A stretch of DNA of 64,000 bases from positions 372,001 through 436,000 of the forward strand of contig NZ_SNUW01000002.1 in assembly GCF_004376845.1 (NCBI RefSeq). The letters are read 5' to 3'. This DNA is from Psychromonas algarum. GTDB taxonomy: Bacteria; Pseudomonadota; Gammaproteobacteria; Enterobacterales; Psychromonadaceae. This document shows, piece after piece, positions 50,301 to 58,547 of the stretch; position 1 is the first letter of the stretch; each line of letters opens with the position of its first letter. A program made the translations under genes and the position numbers. The notes under the pieces are model-generated. The model was given only the letters and a program-made list of their open reading frames with translations. It was not told the DNA's origin and ran no database searches.

Positions 50301-50761
50301 ATGTCAGAATGCCAACAGTAAATGGTTGGGAAATGGTAAAAAGCTTACGAGAACAACATTACCAAATGCCTGTATTGATGGTTTCTGCTAATGCTCGTGA
50401 TGCAGAATACAATTTACAAGCTGAAGGCTACCACAATGGTTATATTGCAAAGCCGGTTAATTTAGATGCTTTATTAGGCAAAATAGCACAATTATTAAAT
50501 TTACAATGGCAATATAAAAGTACTGATAACACACAAAAAACAATATCTGAACCTAATAAACCACTTGCTACAAGTGAACAATACCAAGCATTAATAGCAT
50601 TAGCTGAAATTGGTTACCTATCTGGTTTTAAAGAAAAATTTACAGAAATAGAATCTGAATATCGTTATCCTGAAGATAGTGCATCACAAATACTTGAGTA
50701 CGTTGAAGTGTGTAACTTCCCCAAAATTATTGAATATTTAAATGAGTTAAACAATGGATAA
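47396..50761 (+). CDS. Hybrid histidine kinase with an NCS1-type permease sensor domain
   Basis: A 1121-aa fusion. Residues 1 to about 490 form a 12-helix NCS1 (purine/cytosine permease-like) domain (MTALGIVSFLVLEAIGGAIT, LSRGAGFGYIGSS, QLKINVANAYAGSLAWSNFF). Residues 499-540 are a Cys-rich module (CHIC ... FCPAYGKAICSLCC ... C). Two more membrane helices follow (about 560-640), then a short coiled coil. The HisKA domain has SHELRTPLN with His682, and the ATPase has NLISNAIKYT (near 797), DTGVGI and GGTGLGLT. The receiver domain (about 920-1035) has Asp969 in LMDVRMP. Divergence from urtA and the urease genes suggest urea or a related nitrogen compound as ligand (inference). The stop overlaps the response-regulator start by eight bases. 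Confidence 0.88.
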   Translation: MQSNQKIIKTRRTYNKLVANEMMEDFALRFTAKRARKWSLSRIAMTALGIVSFLVLEAIGGAITIHYGFENAAWAILAVTLIVFFTGLPISYYAAKYGVDIDLLSRGAGFGYIGSSIASLVYASFTFIFFALEAAVMAMALQMLLGMPLPIGYIVSTLLVIPLVTHGITYISRFQAWTSPIWVVLQLLPLFFVFTHIDTPLQLDGWVDFNGEAGEAGATFNLLLFGGASAVLLALVAQIGEQVDFLRFLPEKPKTKAWRWWLALIAGGPGWIIFGALKLLLGSFLAYFALTQGIAPHLASDPSHMYQLAYGYVFNDPRLVIFVTCTFVIISQLKINVANAYAGSLAWSNFFSRITHNHPGRVVWMVFNVAIALLLMELGIYQTIASMLSVYSVLVLAWLSSVVADLVINKPLGISPKHIEFKRSHLYDINPVGVGSMLIASVAGFAGHMGVFGETGEALASFIACFLPFITVPFIGCLTKGKYYLVDTQQEQIKTFTQCHICENSFDHQDMTFCPAYGKAICSLCCSLDVRCADQCRPDATLSQQSHNFFTRFIKDEVFKMFTTPLMQFIALTLGLSLIGAGILFLVHLQVPLENAEVKQVFASTLIKIFFLLMIIIGVVSWLFILARNGNQTALKELRSQTKALAKEIDAHKQTSVALQSAKNIAESANEAKSRYLAALSHELRTPLNVLLGYAQLLMRDQVLPPKQRETIAIIRRNGEHLADLIESLLEVSKIEAGKVTLQRDEFNLKAILQQLVDMFQMQASKKGIKFYYEASSNLPEYVATDKQRFRQILINLISNAIKYTEQGSVTFKITYRSEVANFSIIDTGVGIAKTNQDLIFKPFEQIRNAHTQSIGGTGLGLTISRSLAELMGGEINLTSKVGQGSTFNFRLMLFKLHKDPKEPELNKSEAIGYNGDQQTILVVDDNMNQRELIFNLLAPIGFNVLLAEDAQQGFIKLQENDIHLILMDVRMPTVNGWEMVKSLREQHYQMPVLMVSANARDAEYNLQAEGYHNGYIAKPVNLDALLGKIAQLLNLQWQYKSTDNTQKTISEPNKPLATSEQYQALIALAEIGYLSGFKEKFTEIESEYRYPEDSASQILEYVEVCNFPKIIEYLNELNNG

Positions 50762-51641
50762 TAAAAGCAGTGACGTGGTACTAGTAGTTGATGACTCACC
50801 CGAATCATTAGGCATGCTCAATGTCGCCCTAAATAGTCAAGGTTATACGGCATTAGTGGCATTAAGTGGTCAGCAGGCATTGGCCATTGCCGAAAAAGTA
50901 CCGCCCGATGTAGTGTTATTAGACGCCATGATGCCAGAGATGGATGGTTTTGAAACTTGTCGACGTTTAAAAGAAATTCTACCTAATACGCCCATTATTT
51001 TTATGACCGGCTTAACCGACGTAGAAGATATCGTAAAAGGTATTGAAGCAGGCGGTGTTGATTATGTCACTAAACCTATTTCTCCCGATGAAGTGATTGT
51101 GCGTATTAAACGTCATGTTGCAACTGCAAAACTTGCGTTAAGTGCACAAGATGCCTTAGACCACGCAGGTAAAAATGTATTTTGTGTGAGTGAATTAGGA
51201 CGACTCTCTTGGGCAACACCACACGTACATGAATTAATCGAAGAAATATCTGAAGGTAATTACAGTCCTTGGGCAACCTTAGCACCACTCATTGAAAAAT
51301 GGTTATTAACCGATACCAGCAAAGATCTTCATCTGCATTGTTTTTCAGAAACAATGAGCATTGCTTACGAACGACAACAACAGCAAATGCATTTGTTACG
51401 TATCGTACAAGTTAAAGTTGAAAAATCACCTAGCGATTTAAAAGATAAATTACCTATTACCAAGCGCGAATCTGAAGTTTTATATTGGGTTTCTTACGGT
51501 AAAACTAGCTGGGAAATTTCTCAGATTTTAGAAATGAGCCCACGAACAGTAAACAAGCACCTAGAGCAAATTTATAGGAAGCTAGGGGTTGATAATAGAA
51601 CATCGGCGGCAGCGATTGCATTAAGAATTTTAGAGGGGTAG
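50754..51641 (+). CDS. REC-LuxR response regulator paired with the permease-kinase
   Basis: A 295-aa two-domain regulator. The N-terminal receiver has the acidic pair Asp13-Asp14, phosphoacceptor Asp57 (LLDAMMPEMDG) and Lys in VTKPISP. A ~110-residue linker of unknown fold follows, then a LuxR/FixJ-type HTH (about 233-290: TKRESEVLYWVSYGKTSWEI, MSPRTVNKHLEQIYRKLGV). Its ATG overlaps the kinase stop (ATGGATAA), so the two are translated together and almost surely form a phosphorelay. Likely target: the urtA/kinase intergenic region. A terminator follows immediately. Confidence 0.9.
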   Translation: MDNKSSDVVLVVDDSPESLGMLNVALNSQGYTALVALSGQQALAIAEKVPPDVVLLDAMMPEMDGFETCRRLKEILPNTPIIFMTGLTDVEDIVKGIEAGGVDYVTKPISPDEVIVRIKRHVATAKLALSAQDALDHAGKNVFCVSELGRLSWATPHVHELIEEISEGNYSPWATLAPLIEKWLLTDTSKDLHLHCFSETMSIAYERQQQQMHLLRIVQVKVEKSPSDLKDKLPITKRESEVLYWVSYGKTSWEISQILEMSPRTVNKHLEQIYRKLGVDNRTSAAAIALRILEG

Positions 51642-51657
51642 AAGTTTATTCAGCAGT

Positions 51658-51683
51658 AAAGGATGACTGAGTGATCCTTTTTC
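51658..51683 (+). terminator. Terminator after the response regulator
   Basis: AAAGGAT-gactgagtg-ATCCTTTTTCT: a 7-bp stem plus T5, 17 bp after the stop. Confidence 0.75.
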
Positions 51684-51757
51684 TCGTTCCCATGATCTTC
51701 GTGGGAATACATATTGTTTATGCCTCGTTCCCATGGTCCTCCGTGGGAATGCATATT
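51683..51757. repeat. Two tandem REP-like palindromes (CTCGTTCCC type)
   Basis: Copies at 51683-51715 and 51724-51757: CTCGTTCCCATG(a/g)TC followed by CGTGGGAA(t) and CATATT. The arms TTCCCA ... TGGGAA pair. This repeat type is common in intergenic regions of many gammaproteobacteria (recalled, not searched). Confidence 0.75.
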
Positions 51758-51786
51758 TTAGAACGTTGGTGATTTCAACAGTAAGA

Positions 51787-52064
51787 TTCGTCTGCGCTCA
51801 TTAACACTACATTAATAATTTTTTGCTTGGTATTCCGCCCTGTCGGCGTGTTCATTTTCTTTATACGAACAAAAAAAACGAACCAAAAGAAAATCGCCCC
51901 AATCGTTTTTTAATCTGAATAAATAACAGCCTTCTTAACGCACCGCTCATACGCCACGTCCGTGTTGCGAGCTGAGCTAGCTACGGCATCCTTGCCTCCA
52001 CTTGCTAAAGGCAGTGATTGATTCAGAAAAACTCAACGGGGGAATGGATGTAGCCACATTGAGT
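51787..52064 (-). repeat. Composite structured intergenic repeat, copy 1
   Basis: On the minus strand the order is ACTCAATGTGGCTAC, a hairpin CACG-ga-CGTG (51955-51964), a long stem AAAGAAAAT/ATTTTCTTT (51854-51894), CGCCGACAGGG, then TGAGCGCAGACGAA. The same modules in the same order and over nearly the same distance (278 versus 273 bp) occur on the plus strand at 59688-59960. No ORF is conserved between the copies. With its flanks it fills most of the gap between the regulator gene and the decayed island. Confidence 0.65.
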
Positions 52065-52079
52065 AAAGCTTTATTACTT

Positions 52080-52119
52080 GAGAAAGCTCAACGGTTAGAT
52101 TGACGTAGCCGCACTGAAT
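52080..52119 (-). repeat. CTCAA...TTGAG 40-bp repeat element
   Basis: On the minus strand: ATTCAGTGCGGCTACGTC then CCGTTGAGCTTTCTC. It matches the left end of the composite repeat at 52026-52064 (minus) and copies at 59688-59726 and 60021-60057 (plus). The CTCAA/TTGAG ends can pair. Confidence 0.6.
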
Positions 52120-52121
52120 AT

Positions 52122-52148
52122 CGTTGGGGGGCAGGATTCATCCTGCCA
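52122..52148 (-). repeat. REP-like hairpin repeat, copy D
   Basis: Minus strand GGCAGGAT-ga-ATCCTGCC then CCCCCAA. The tail is shorter than in the other copies. Confidence 0.7.
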
Positions 52149-52393
52149 TTGTTTTTTAATACTACTTTGAAAAATATTAAAATATTTTTAACTAACTCTA
52201 TTCTGCATTTCCGTTGTTAATACGAAGCAATACTATCGCCCCACATGATAACGGTATAACTTTTGCCTTTAATCCATTGATTCGTGATATGCACAGAGTA
52301 TTATTACTGTAATTTTAATAAATTAAACTATCCTGCATTTCCACTGGATATACGGGATGATTCTGCTTAATTATACTGTGATGTAAATAGACT
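52149..52393. other. AT-rich intergenic stretch
   Basis: No gene. A short motif (CTGCATTTCC ... ATACG) occurs twice about 125 bp apart, near 52203 and 52330; otherwise nothing recognisable. Confidence 0.4.
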
Positions 52394-52670
52394 ATGAGTA
52401 CATATTTTTATACATGGAATCCAAATAAATGGCATTGGAGTGATTTACAAGAGGCTATTTATCGCGTCAAAATAATGAAACATATGATATGTATTGGAGC
52501 TGCGGTAACACAAAACGCCTCTCTATTGGTGATATGTTTTTTTAATGAAACTTGGTGTTGAACCAAAAGGTGTAATTGGTTGTGGTTATATTTCATCAGA
52601 GCCATATGACCTGCCTCAGCGGGATGAAATAAAACTCTATTCCGAAGGTAGGTCTAAAACTGTCACATAT
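52394..52670 (+). pseudogene. Decayed EVE/HNH-type protein fragment
   Basis: After correcting two frameshifts (near 52468 and in the T7 run near 52540) the reading is MSTYFYTWNPNKWHWSDLQE, NNETYDMYWSCGNTKRLSIG, FFLMKLGVEPKGVIGCGYIS, SEPYDLP. This resembles the N-terminal EVE-like module found before HNH nucleases in restriction-like proteins; the nuclease part is gone. The frame ends where the IS1111-type element begins, so the insertion probably removed the 3' part. Family assignment is tentative. Confidence 0.5.
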
Positions 52671-52675
52671 ACGTA

Positions 52676-53990
52676 TATGGACTCCACGTATTTTACAATA
52701 TGATTTTTCATAAACATTAAGATGCGGTCGTATATACGGCTTTTAGTGAAAGAGCTACTTTCTAGCCTATGATGTTTGCGCACCTGCTATCTAACAGTCT
52801 TAATGACTTTCGCAATGGACAGGTTTTTAACAGGTTGGTCTTACCGTTTATGCTTCATCATTATTGTAAAAAATTTGGTGATTGTTGTTTTTCTTATACT
52901 TACTATATTACTAAAATTTGCTGTTCATATTTATTCTCATAACGTAGCATTGCCCAGGCGGCTCTAACCATTTTATTTGCCAATGCGATACAACTTAGTT
53001 TAATGCCAGCACGTTCAACTAACTTTATAAGCCATGCTTGCTTGGCTGTTTTGGGCACCTCTGGCAACCGACAGATATAAGACAGCGCCCTTGATACAAA
53101 GCTGACCTCAGTTCTTTAATTCCACCTGCACGATCAATTCCAGTCATAAACACTTTACCGCCGGAACTATGCTGTTTAGGGTTAATCCAATAAATGCTGA
53201 TGCTTCACGGCCATTTTTGAACTGTTTTCCATCACCAATTGAGGAATACAACATACCTGCATAAACTTCAGCAACACCTTCTAAATCCATTAATGCTTTA
53301 CAGGGCTGTAATTGACGAACCAAAGCGTTTTTGGTTTTAATTAACAGAGCTAACTCTGTTTTTAAGTTCAAATATGTCACCCAAAGTTGGTTGACGACTG
53401 ACTGTAAACACTTTGGTAATAAGTTCGCTTCATCAAGCGTTTCCAGTACCGCTTTCGTTAAGCCTTTAACGCCAACTTTACTGACAATGCCATATTCGTA
53501 TAACAACATACAGGGGGGGTCAAAGCGGTAATACTACGAGACAAAAACAGTCGGCTTGTATCTAATGTTTGTATCGTTTGCTGTTCTTCGCTTTTAGGTT
53601 TACTTGTTTTCAACCCTATCTGTAATGATGCATTGGCAATTGCTAAGGCATCATTAGCATCTGTTTTTATGGCCTTGTAAAAAGCCTTTTACTTTTTTAG
53701 AGCTAATAACACGTACATCATGACCAAATTGCTCAGCGTATCGCCCCCAATAATGGTTACTGCCACAGCCTTCTATCGCAACAACAGTTGGTTTTGCTTT
53801 TGCTAGTAATTCTTTAAGTTTTTGACGGCTAACAGCTTTATTACTTACTAACTCGCATGTTTGCTAATTTGGCAAACCTGAATGATATTTTTAGCTAAAT
53901 CAATTCCAAAGATAGTAGATTTCAACATAATATGGTCTCCTAAGTAGTTACAGCAACTCTAGACTACTTGCTAGAGTTGTGGAGTCCATA
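52676..53990 (-). mobile_element. IS1111-type (IS110 family) insertion element, inactive
   Basis: A 12-bp perfect inverted repeat (TATGGACTCCAC at 52676-52687, its complement at 53979-53990) brackets a DEDD transposase remnant. Such sub-terminal repeats are the mark of the IS1111 subgroup. True ends should lie a few bases outside. About 215 bp of non-coding sequence (52688-52902) follows the transposase, where IS1111 elements are reported to encode their bridge RNA; it contains a CGTATATACG dyad. Confidence 0.75.
52903..53928 (-). pseudogene. Broken IS1111/IS110 transposase
   Basis: Pieces in three frames: the N-terminal RuvC-like part STIFGIDLAKNIIQVCQI and VAIEGCGSNHYWGRYAEQFG with the first acidic residues. 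The middle and Transposase_20 part follows (LMDLEGVAEVYAGMLYSSIG then DGKQFKNGREASAFIGL). Last is the C-terminal MVRAAWAMLRYENKYEQQIL and a stop at 52903. At least three frameshifts or stops (near 53860, 53685, 53520 and 53140) make it non-functional. Confidence 0.82.
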
Positions 53991-54047
53991 CATCGACTTA
54001 CGACAGAAGCCCTAGGCAGTCAAAAACACTGACGAATTATTTTTATC

Positions 54048-54087
54048 AAGCTACCTCTTAAAAGTATTTTTGTACTAAGAGGTAGTT
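54048..54087 (-). terminator. Terminator of the hut operon
   Basis: AAGCTACCTCTTA and TAAGAGGTAGTTT form a 10-bp GC-containing core stem with inner AGTA/TACT pairing, 23 bp after the hutG stop. Confidence 0.7.
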
Positions 54088-54109
54088 TGTTATGACTTAA
54101 TCTCACCAA

Positions 54110-54925
54110 TCATAAGTTCGGGACATTAGGCAATAAAAAATGCTCTAATGCAGATTTTATGACTGATCGCGCTATATCTGCTTTTTTATCATCCCAATAT
54201 AGTGGGCTTAGTTCTGTCATGTAGCTAGACTGTGCAAGTTCCAACTGAATGGCATGAATTCCTTTGTTTGGTTGACCATAATGACGGGTTATATAACCTC
54301 CCTTGTAACGCCCATTTACTACATGGGTAAAAGTAGAGGAGTTTGATAGCTCACTAACGACTAACTCAAGCCTTTCTAGTGCACAGCTTTTGCCACTGTT
54401 AGTACCAAAATTAAAATCTGGTAGCGTCCCTTTGAAGTGAAGAGGTAAAACAGAGCGAATAGAATGAGCATCCCATAATTGAACATGTCCATGCATTGTT
54501 TTTAGGCGTTTTAATTCCTGCTGAACACAGTCATGCCAAGGTTGCCAATATAGCTCTCTACGGCGTGAAATTTCATCTTCTGTTAATTCATGGTCATTAT
54601 AATAAATAGGCTCTCCATCAAAGGTTTCAAGCGGGCAAAGTGAGGTTGTAGTTTGTCCTGGATATAGGCTTTGATTATCAGGAGGTCTGTTTAAATCGAC
54701 TACGTAGCGAGAAAACTTGGCGATAATAATCGTTACATCTAATGCTTTGGCAAAATTGTATAATCGTTCTAAATGCCAGTCTGTATCGATCAGGCTTAGG
54801 CCTGTGTTATTGAGATGTATGCGGATATTATCTGGAATTTTCGTTCCCACATGCGGCATTGTGATGATTAATGGCTGGTTCCCTCGATGTATTTCAAAAA
54901 TAGATGCAGGCTCAATCATTTTCAT
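54110..54925 (-). CDS. hutG: N-formylglutamate deformylase
   Basis: HutG hydrolyses N-formylglutamate to glutamate and formate, the last step of the HutF branch of histidine breakdown. The 271-aa product from ATG 54925 has the FGase blocks ITMPHVGTKIPDN, TDWHLERLY, RYVVDLNRPP and LWDAHSIRSVLP (the His/Asp set expected to bind zinc), then GYITRHYG and IQLELAQSSYM. The longer frame to 55150 overlaps hutF deeply and is not the gene. The start overlaps the hutF stop by 14 bases. Confidence 0.9.
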   Translation of the reverse strand: MKMIEPASIFEIHRGNQPLIITMPHVGTKIPDNIRIHLNNTGLSLIDTDWHLERLYNFAKALDVTIIIAKFSRYVVDLNRPPDNQSLYPGQTTTSLCPLETFDGEPIYYNDHELTEDEISRRRELYWQPWHDCVQQELKRLKTMHGHVQLWDAHSIRSVLPLHFKGTLPDFNFGTNSGKSCALERLELVVSELSNSSTFTHVVNGRYKGGYITRHYGQPNKGIHAIQLELAQSSYMTELSPLYWDDKKADIARSVIKSALEHFLLPNVPNL

Positions 54926-56291
54926 ATTCCAAATATTTATTTCTAAGTGCACAAAGTGCTTCTGGTAATGGGTACCTTGGCTGTGATGTGGTATCAATAA
55001 GAAGTTTTCCTGCCGACCATACTCTACGGATACTATCTTTATGAGAATCTGCAAAAATATATTGACTAAGAATAAAGTCACCACTTTTATTTGCATGAGT
55101 GAATTGTTGATTAGCGAGTTCAATAAAATCTGCTCGATAGCCGACTTCAATTTTACCGACTTTCAAACCACTCGCTTTTTCTCCTCCTACAAGTGCTTGT
55201 TGATATAAATTTGTTGCAACGTGTGGTTCATTGGGACTACTTGCTATATTGCGTTGGCGATGTAGTAAACGTTGTCCATATTCCAATAACATTAACTCTT
55301 CTCTTGCATCAATCAATATATTGCTATCAGAGCCAATTCCCCATGTACCTATATGTTGGCCATAAGTCACATAGTCAAAGATGCCATCCCCTAGATTAGC
55401 CTCTGTTATTGGGCATAACGCAACCGTTGCCTCACATTGGGCGATGGCTTTTAACTCTTCTTTATCAAAATGTGTGCCGTGAACTAAGCACCATTTATCA
55501 TCTACATCGCATATGCTTTGTAAAAAATTAAAAGGCCTTTTTCCTGTGAAAGCGAGGCAATCTTCTACTTCCTTTATTTGTTCTGAAATATGAATATGAA
55601 CAGGTGCTTCAGGCGATAAATGCTTGATTCTTTCTACCAAGGTTTTTAAATCTGCACCACTCACTGCGCGTAACGAGTGTGGGGCAATGCCTAATGCAAA
55701 ACCTGCTCGTTGTGATTGCTGAAATAGTTTATTCCATCGTTTTAGGTAAGCATCGAGGGATAAAGCAAAACGTTGTTGGCTTTTTTCACAATCGGCTTTA
55801 TCAAAACCTGCTCGATTATAATAAACAGGTAATAATGTTAAACCGATGCCACTTTTATTTGCTGCGTTAATTAAACTGTCAAAAAAAGCGTTACTATTTT
55901 TGTATGGCTGTCCGTTTACATCATTATGCAAGTAATTAAACTCACAGACGGAGGTGTAACCTGCTGCTAACATTTCTGAATAGAGGTGGGTTGCTATGGC
56001 CTCTAGTTGTTCTGGTGTGATTTTATCTGCTAACGCGTACATTAATTTACGCCAACTCCAGAAACTGTCTTGTTCAGTGGAACGATACTCAGTGAGCCCT
56101 GCGCACAATCTCTGGAATGCATGCGAATGAATGTTAGGCATACCGGCGACGATAGTATGTGCTTTTTCTCCTGTGTATCCTTCTGGTATTAACCCGATAC
56201 TGGTAATTATGCCGGTATCATCCCATTGTATTAATTTGTCCTTAGCCCACCCCGATGACAGAAGAAGTTGTTGTACGGCTAGTTGTCCCAT
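54912..56291 (-). CDS. hutF: Formimidoylglutamate deiminase
   Basis: HutF converts N-formimino-glutamate to N-formylglutamate plus ammonia. The 459-aa product is an amidohydrolase: metal-site HSHAFQR near residue 55, HIHISEQ, VHGTHFD and DSNILIDAREEL for the C-terminal Asp. TAGAGGAA precedes the ATG. hutF-hutG together define the five-step hut pathway, but hutU, hutH and hutI are not in the window. ATPase, permease and binding-protein genes of an ABC importer precede it. Confidence 0.92.
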   Translation of the reverse strand: MGQLAVQQLLLSSGWAKDKLIQWDDTGIITSIGLIPEGYTGEKAHTIVAGMPNIHSHAFQRLCAGLTEYRSTEQDSFWSWRKLMYALADKITPEQLEAIATHLYSEMLAAGYTSVCEFNYLHNDVNGQPYKNSNAFFDSLINAANKSGIGLTLLPVYYNRAGFDKADCEKSQQRFALSLDAYLKRWNKLFQQSQRAGFALGIAPHSLRAVSGADLKTLVERIKHLSPEAPVHIHISEQIKEVEDCLAFTGKRPFNFLQSICDVDDKWCLVHGTHFDKEELKAIAQCEATVALCPITEANLGDGIFDYVTYGQHIGTWGIGSDSNILIDAREELMLLEYGQRLLHRQRNIASSPNEPHVATNLYQQALVGGEKASGLKVGKIEVGYRADFIELANQQFTHANKSGDFILSQYIFADSHKDSIRRVWSAGKLLIDTTSQPRYPLPEALCALRNKYLEYEND

Positions 56292-56305
56292 AAAATATTC
56301 CTCTA

Positions 56306-57061
56306 TTAGGCATTTAGTACGGTATGTAAAAATTCTTGTGTACGTGGATGTTTAGGAGCTGTAAAAAAATCATCAGGCTTTCCTTGCTCAATGATGATGC
56401 CGTTATCTATCATTACTACGCGGTCAGCAACTTCTCTTGCAAAATTCATTTCATGCGTTACAACAACCATGGTCATGCCATCCTTTGCTAATAATTTCAT
56501 TACTTGTAGTACTTCTCCCACCAGTTCAGGATCGAGTGCGGATGTTGGTTCGTCGAATAAAAGAACCGATGGTTTCATTGCTAGAGCTCGTGCTATAGCA
56601 ACGCGTTGCTTCTGCCCCCCAGATAAATTTGCGGGCATTGCATTGGCTTTATTCGCTAAACCTACTTTTTCAAGTAATGCCATTGCTGTTTTTTTCGAAT
56701 TTTCTTTTGTTGCTATTTTTAGAGTGACAGGCGCGACACTGATGTTTTCGATTACACTCAAATGTGGAAACAAGTTAAATGATTGAAATACCATTCCTAC
56801 ATCTTGGCGTAATTCATTTAATTCATCATCACCTAACAATACTCCGTCATTTAATAGCTTTTGGCCACATACTGAGATATCACCTTCTTGAGCAATTTCT
56901 AAACCGCTGCAGCAGCGCAACAGGGTACTTTTACCTGATCCGCTTGGACCAATTAGCACTACAACTTCACCTGAATTAACAGAAAAATCAACATTCTTTA
57001 ATACCTGATTATCACCATAAAACTTATTGATCTTTTCTAAAGTGACAGCTTTATATTTCAT
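56306..57061 (-). CDS. Polar amino-acid ABC transporter ATPase (GlnQ/HisP type)
   Basis: A 251-aa ATPase with Walker [16 protein letters not shown]-loop [11 protein letters not shown], signature [15 protein letters not shown], Walker [15 protein letters not shown] and the switch His in VVTHEM. This is the PAAT subfamily that energises uptake of polar amino acids. It is 14 bp upstream of hutF and 15 bp downstream of the permease gene, so the substrate is probably histidine or formimino-glutamate (inference). Confidence 0.9.
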   Translation of the reverse strand: MKYKAVTLEKINKFYGDNQVLKNVDFSVNSGEVVVLIGPSGSGKSTLLRCCSGLEIAQEGDISVCGQKLLNDGVLLGDDELNELRQDVGMVFQSFNLFPHLSVIENISVAPVTLKIATKENSKKTAMALLEKVGLANKANAMPANLSGGQKQRVAIARALAMKPSVLLFDEPTSALDPELVGEVLQVMKLLAKDGMTMVVVTHEMNFAREVADRVVMIDNGIIIEQGKPDDFFTAPKHPRTQEFLHTVLNA

Positions 57062-57076
57062 GTTATCTCCTAAAAG

Positions 57077-57745
57077 CTAGTTTGCTTGTGATTTTAATTG
57101 GCGGTTTTCAAAGCTTCTTAAAATGAAGGTCGAAATATTAGTCAAGACAAAATAAATGACTGCAATAACTAAGTAAGTCTCCAGGTCTCGGTAGGATGTA
57201 CTGATAATATTGGTACCTTCATGCATAAGATCATGGATTGTAATCAATGAAATCAATGCTGAATTTTTGATTAAGGCTATAAATTCATTACCAAGAGGGG
57301 GCAACATACGAACAATTGCTTGTGGAATGATAATTTTTGTCATCCCCTGACGCTTACTCATACCTAGAGAGCGCGCTGCTTCCATTTGACCCTTTTCAAT
57401 AGACTGAATTGCCCCCCTTACGATTTCAGAAATATATGCGCTGGAATAAAGACTTAATCCTAAAATACCGCAAAGAAATGATGGCAGCATTATGCCTACA
57501 CGGGGGAGACCGTAATACCAAATGAATAATTGAACTAATAATGGCGTACCTCGTATTACTGAAACATAAACGTTAAAAAAACAACTTAATACAGAGTTTC
57601 CATTACTGCGTACTACGCCAATGAGCATACCTATCACACATGCAATAATAAGAGATATGATCGTTACTGATATGGTTATCATCGTGCCATCTAGCAGTGC
57701 AGGAAAGCTTTCGATGACAGGGGTAAAATCTAGATCTAAACCCAT
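57077..57745 (-). CDS. Polar amino-acid ABC transporter permease
   Basis: A 222-aa HisM/GlnP-type permease with five helices. The family blocks are VYVSVIRGTPLLVQLFIWYY, SAYISEIVRGAIQSIEKGQM (start of the EAA loop) and EAARSLGMSKRQGMTKIIIP. Only one permease gene is present, so it should form a homodimer over the adjacent ATPase. Confidence 0.9.
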   Translation of the reverse strand: MGLDLDFTPVIESFPALLDGTMITISVTIISLIIACVIGMLIGVVRSNGNSVLSCFFNVYVSVIRGTPLLVQLFIWYYGLPRVGIMLPSFLCGILGLSLYSSAYISEIVRGAIQSIEKGQMEAARSLGMSKRQGMTKIIIPQAIVRMLPPLGNEFIALIKNSALISLITIHDLMHEGTNIISTSYRDLETYLVIAVIYFVLTNISTFILRSFENRQLKSQAN

Positions 57746-57781
57746 AACTTTTTCCTTAAAATGTTTTAAATAGAAATATAA

Positions 57782-58516
57782 TTACGATGCCGGAAACCAC
57801 TTCTGGTAAATTTTTTCGTAAGAACCATCTAATTGCATTTCAGTAATTACTTGATTAATTTGATCTTTTAAATTACCCGTACCTTTTTTAACGGCAATAC
57901 CATATTTCTCTGTTGTTAGTTGTTCTGGTAGAATTTTTACACCGCCACGCGCGTTTGCATAGGTATAAGCGGCTGGCTTTCCTGTTACTGAAGCATCGGC
58001 TCTGCCAATTGACACAAGATTAAACATTTGCTGGTTTTTCTCGACTTCAATGAGTTTAGTTTCTGGAAAGTGTTCCTTAAGGTAAGCGACTGATTTTGTA
58101 CCTATTTGCACACTTACTTTTTTCCCTTTCAGATCTTGTGCCGATTTAATGGAATTATCACCTTCTTTCGCCACCACGACCAAACCTCCGGATAAATAGC
58201 TTTCTGTAAAGTCCACTACTTTAGCGCGAGCTTCGGTAATATAAATGCCAGAAATGGCGACATCAGCACGCCCAGAAACAAGGCTAGGAATCAAACCTTT
58301 AAAGTCTACTTGCACCCATTTGATCGTTTTATCAAGGCGTTTACCCACTTCATTAAATAGTTCGATATCAAAGCCGGTTAGTTTGCCATCTTGCTTAAAT
58401 TCAAGCGGAGGGAAGGTCGCATCTGTCACGACAGTCAGTGACGTTGCATTGCTAATTCCAACTAGCGATATAGACAGTAATAATGCTGAAATAATTGATG
58501 TGATTATTTTTTTCAT
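57782..58516 (-). CDS. Periplasmic amino-acid binding protein (family 3)
   Basis: Solute-binding protein of the PAAT importer. From ATG 58516 the product is 244 aa with a signal peptide MKKIITSIISALLLSISLVG then SNAT; the mature part begins LTVVTDATFPPLEF. The family 3 marks are GFDIELFNEVGKRL, SGRADVAISGIYITEARAKV and GTKSVAYLKEH. The start is set by AAGGAAATCACC upstream. Ligand not determinable by eye. Confidence 0.9.
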   Translation of the reverse strand: MKKIITSIISALLLSISLVGISNATSLTVVTDATFPPLEFKQDGKLTGFDIELFNEVGKRLDKTIKWVQVDFKGLIPSLVSGRADVAISGIYITEARAKVVDFTESYLSGGLVVVAKEGDNSIKSAQDLKGKKVSVQIGTKSVAYLKEHFPETKLIEVEKNQQMFNLVSIGRADASVTGKPAAYTYANARGGVKILPEQLTTEKYGIAVKKGTGNLKDQINQVITEMQLDGSYEKIYQKWFPAS

Positions 58517-58547
58517 GGTGATTTCCTTTCTCATTGATTAATTAAAT

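Noticed and set aside
51683-52148. CRISPR array
   Set aside because: The repeats are few, palindromic and of different types, with no regular spacers and no cas genes.
52776-52967. 63-aa plus-strand frame
   Set aside because: Falls in the non-coding end of the IS1111-type element and partly opposite the transposase; random hydrophobic sequence.
54926-55150. N-terminal extension of hutG to 346 aa
   Set aside because: It would overlap hutF by 240 bp and the added residues have no family similarity.
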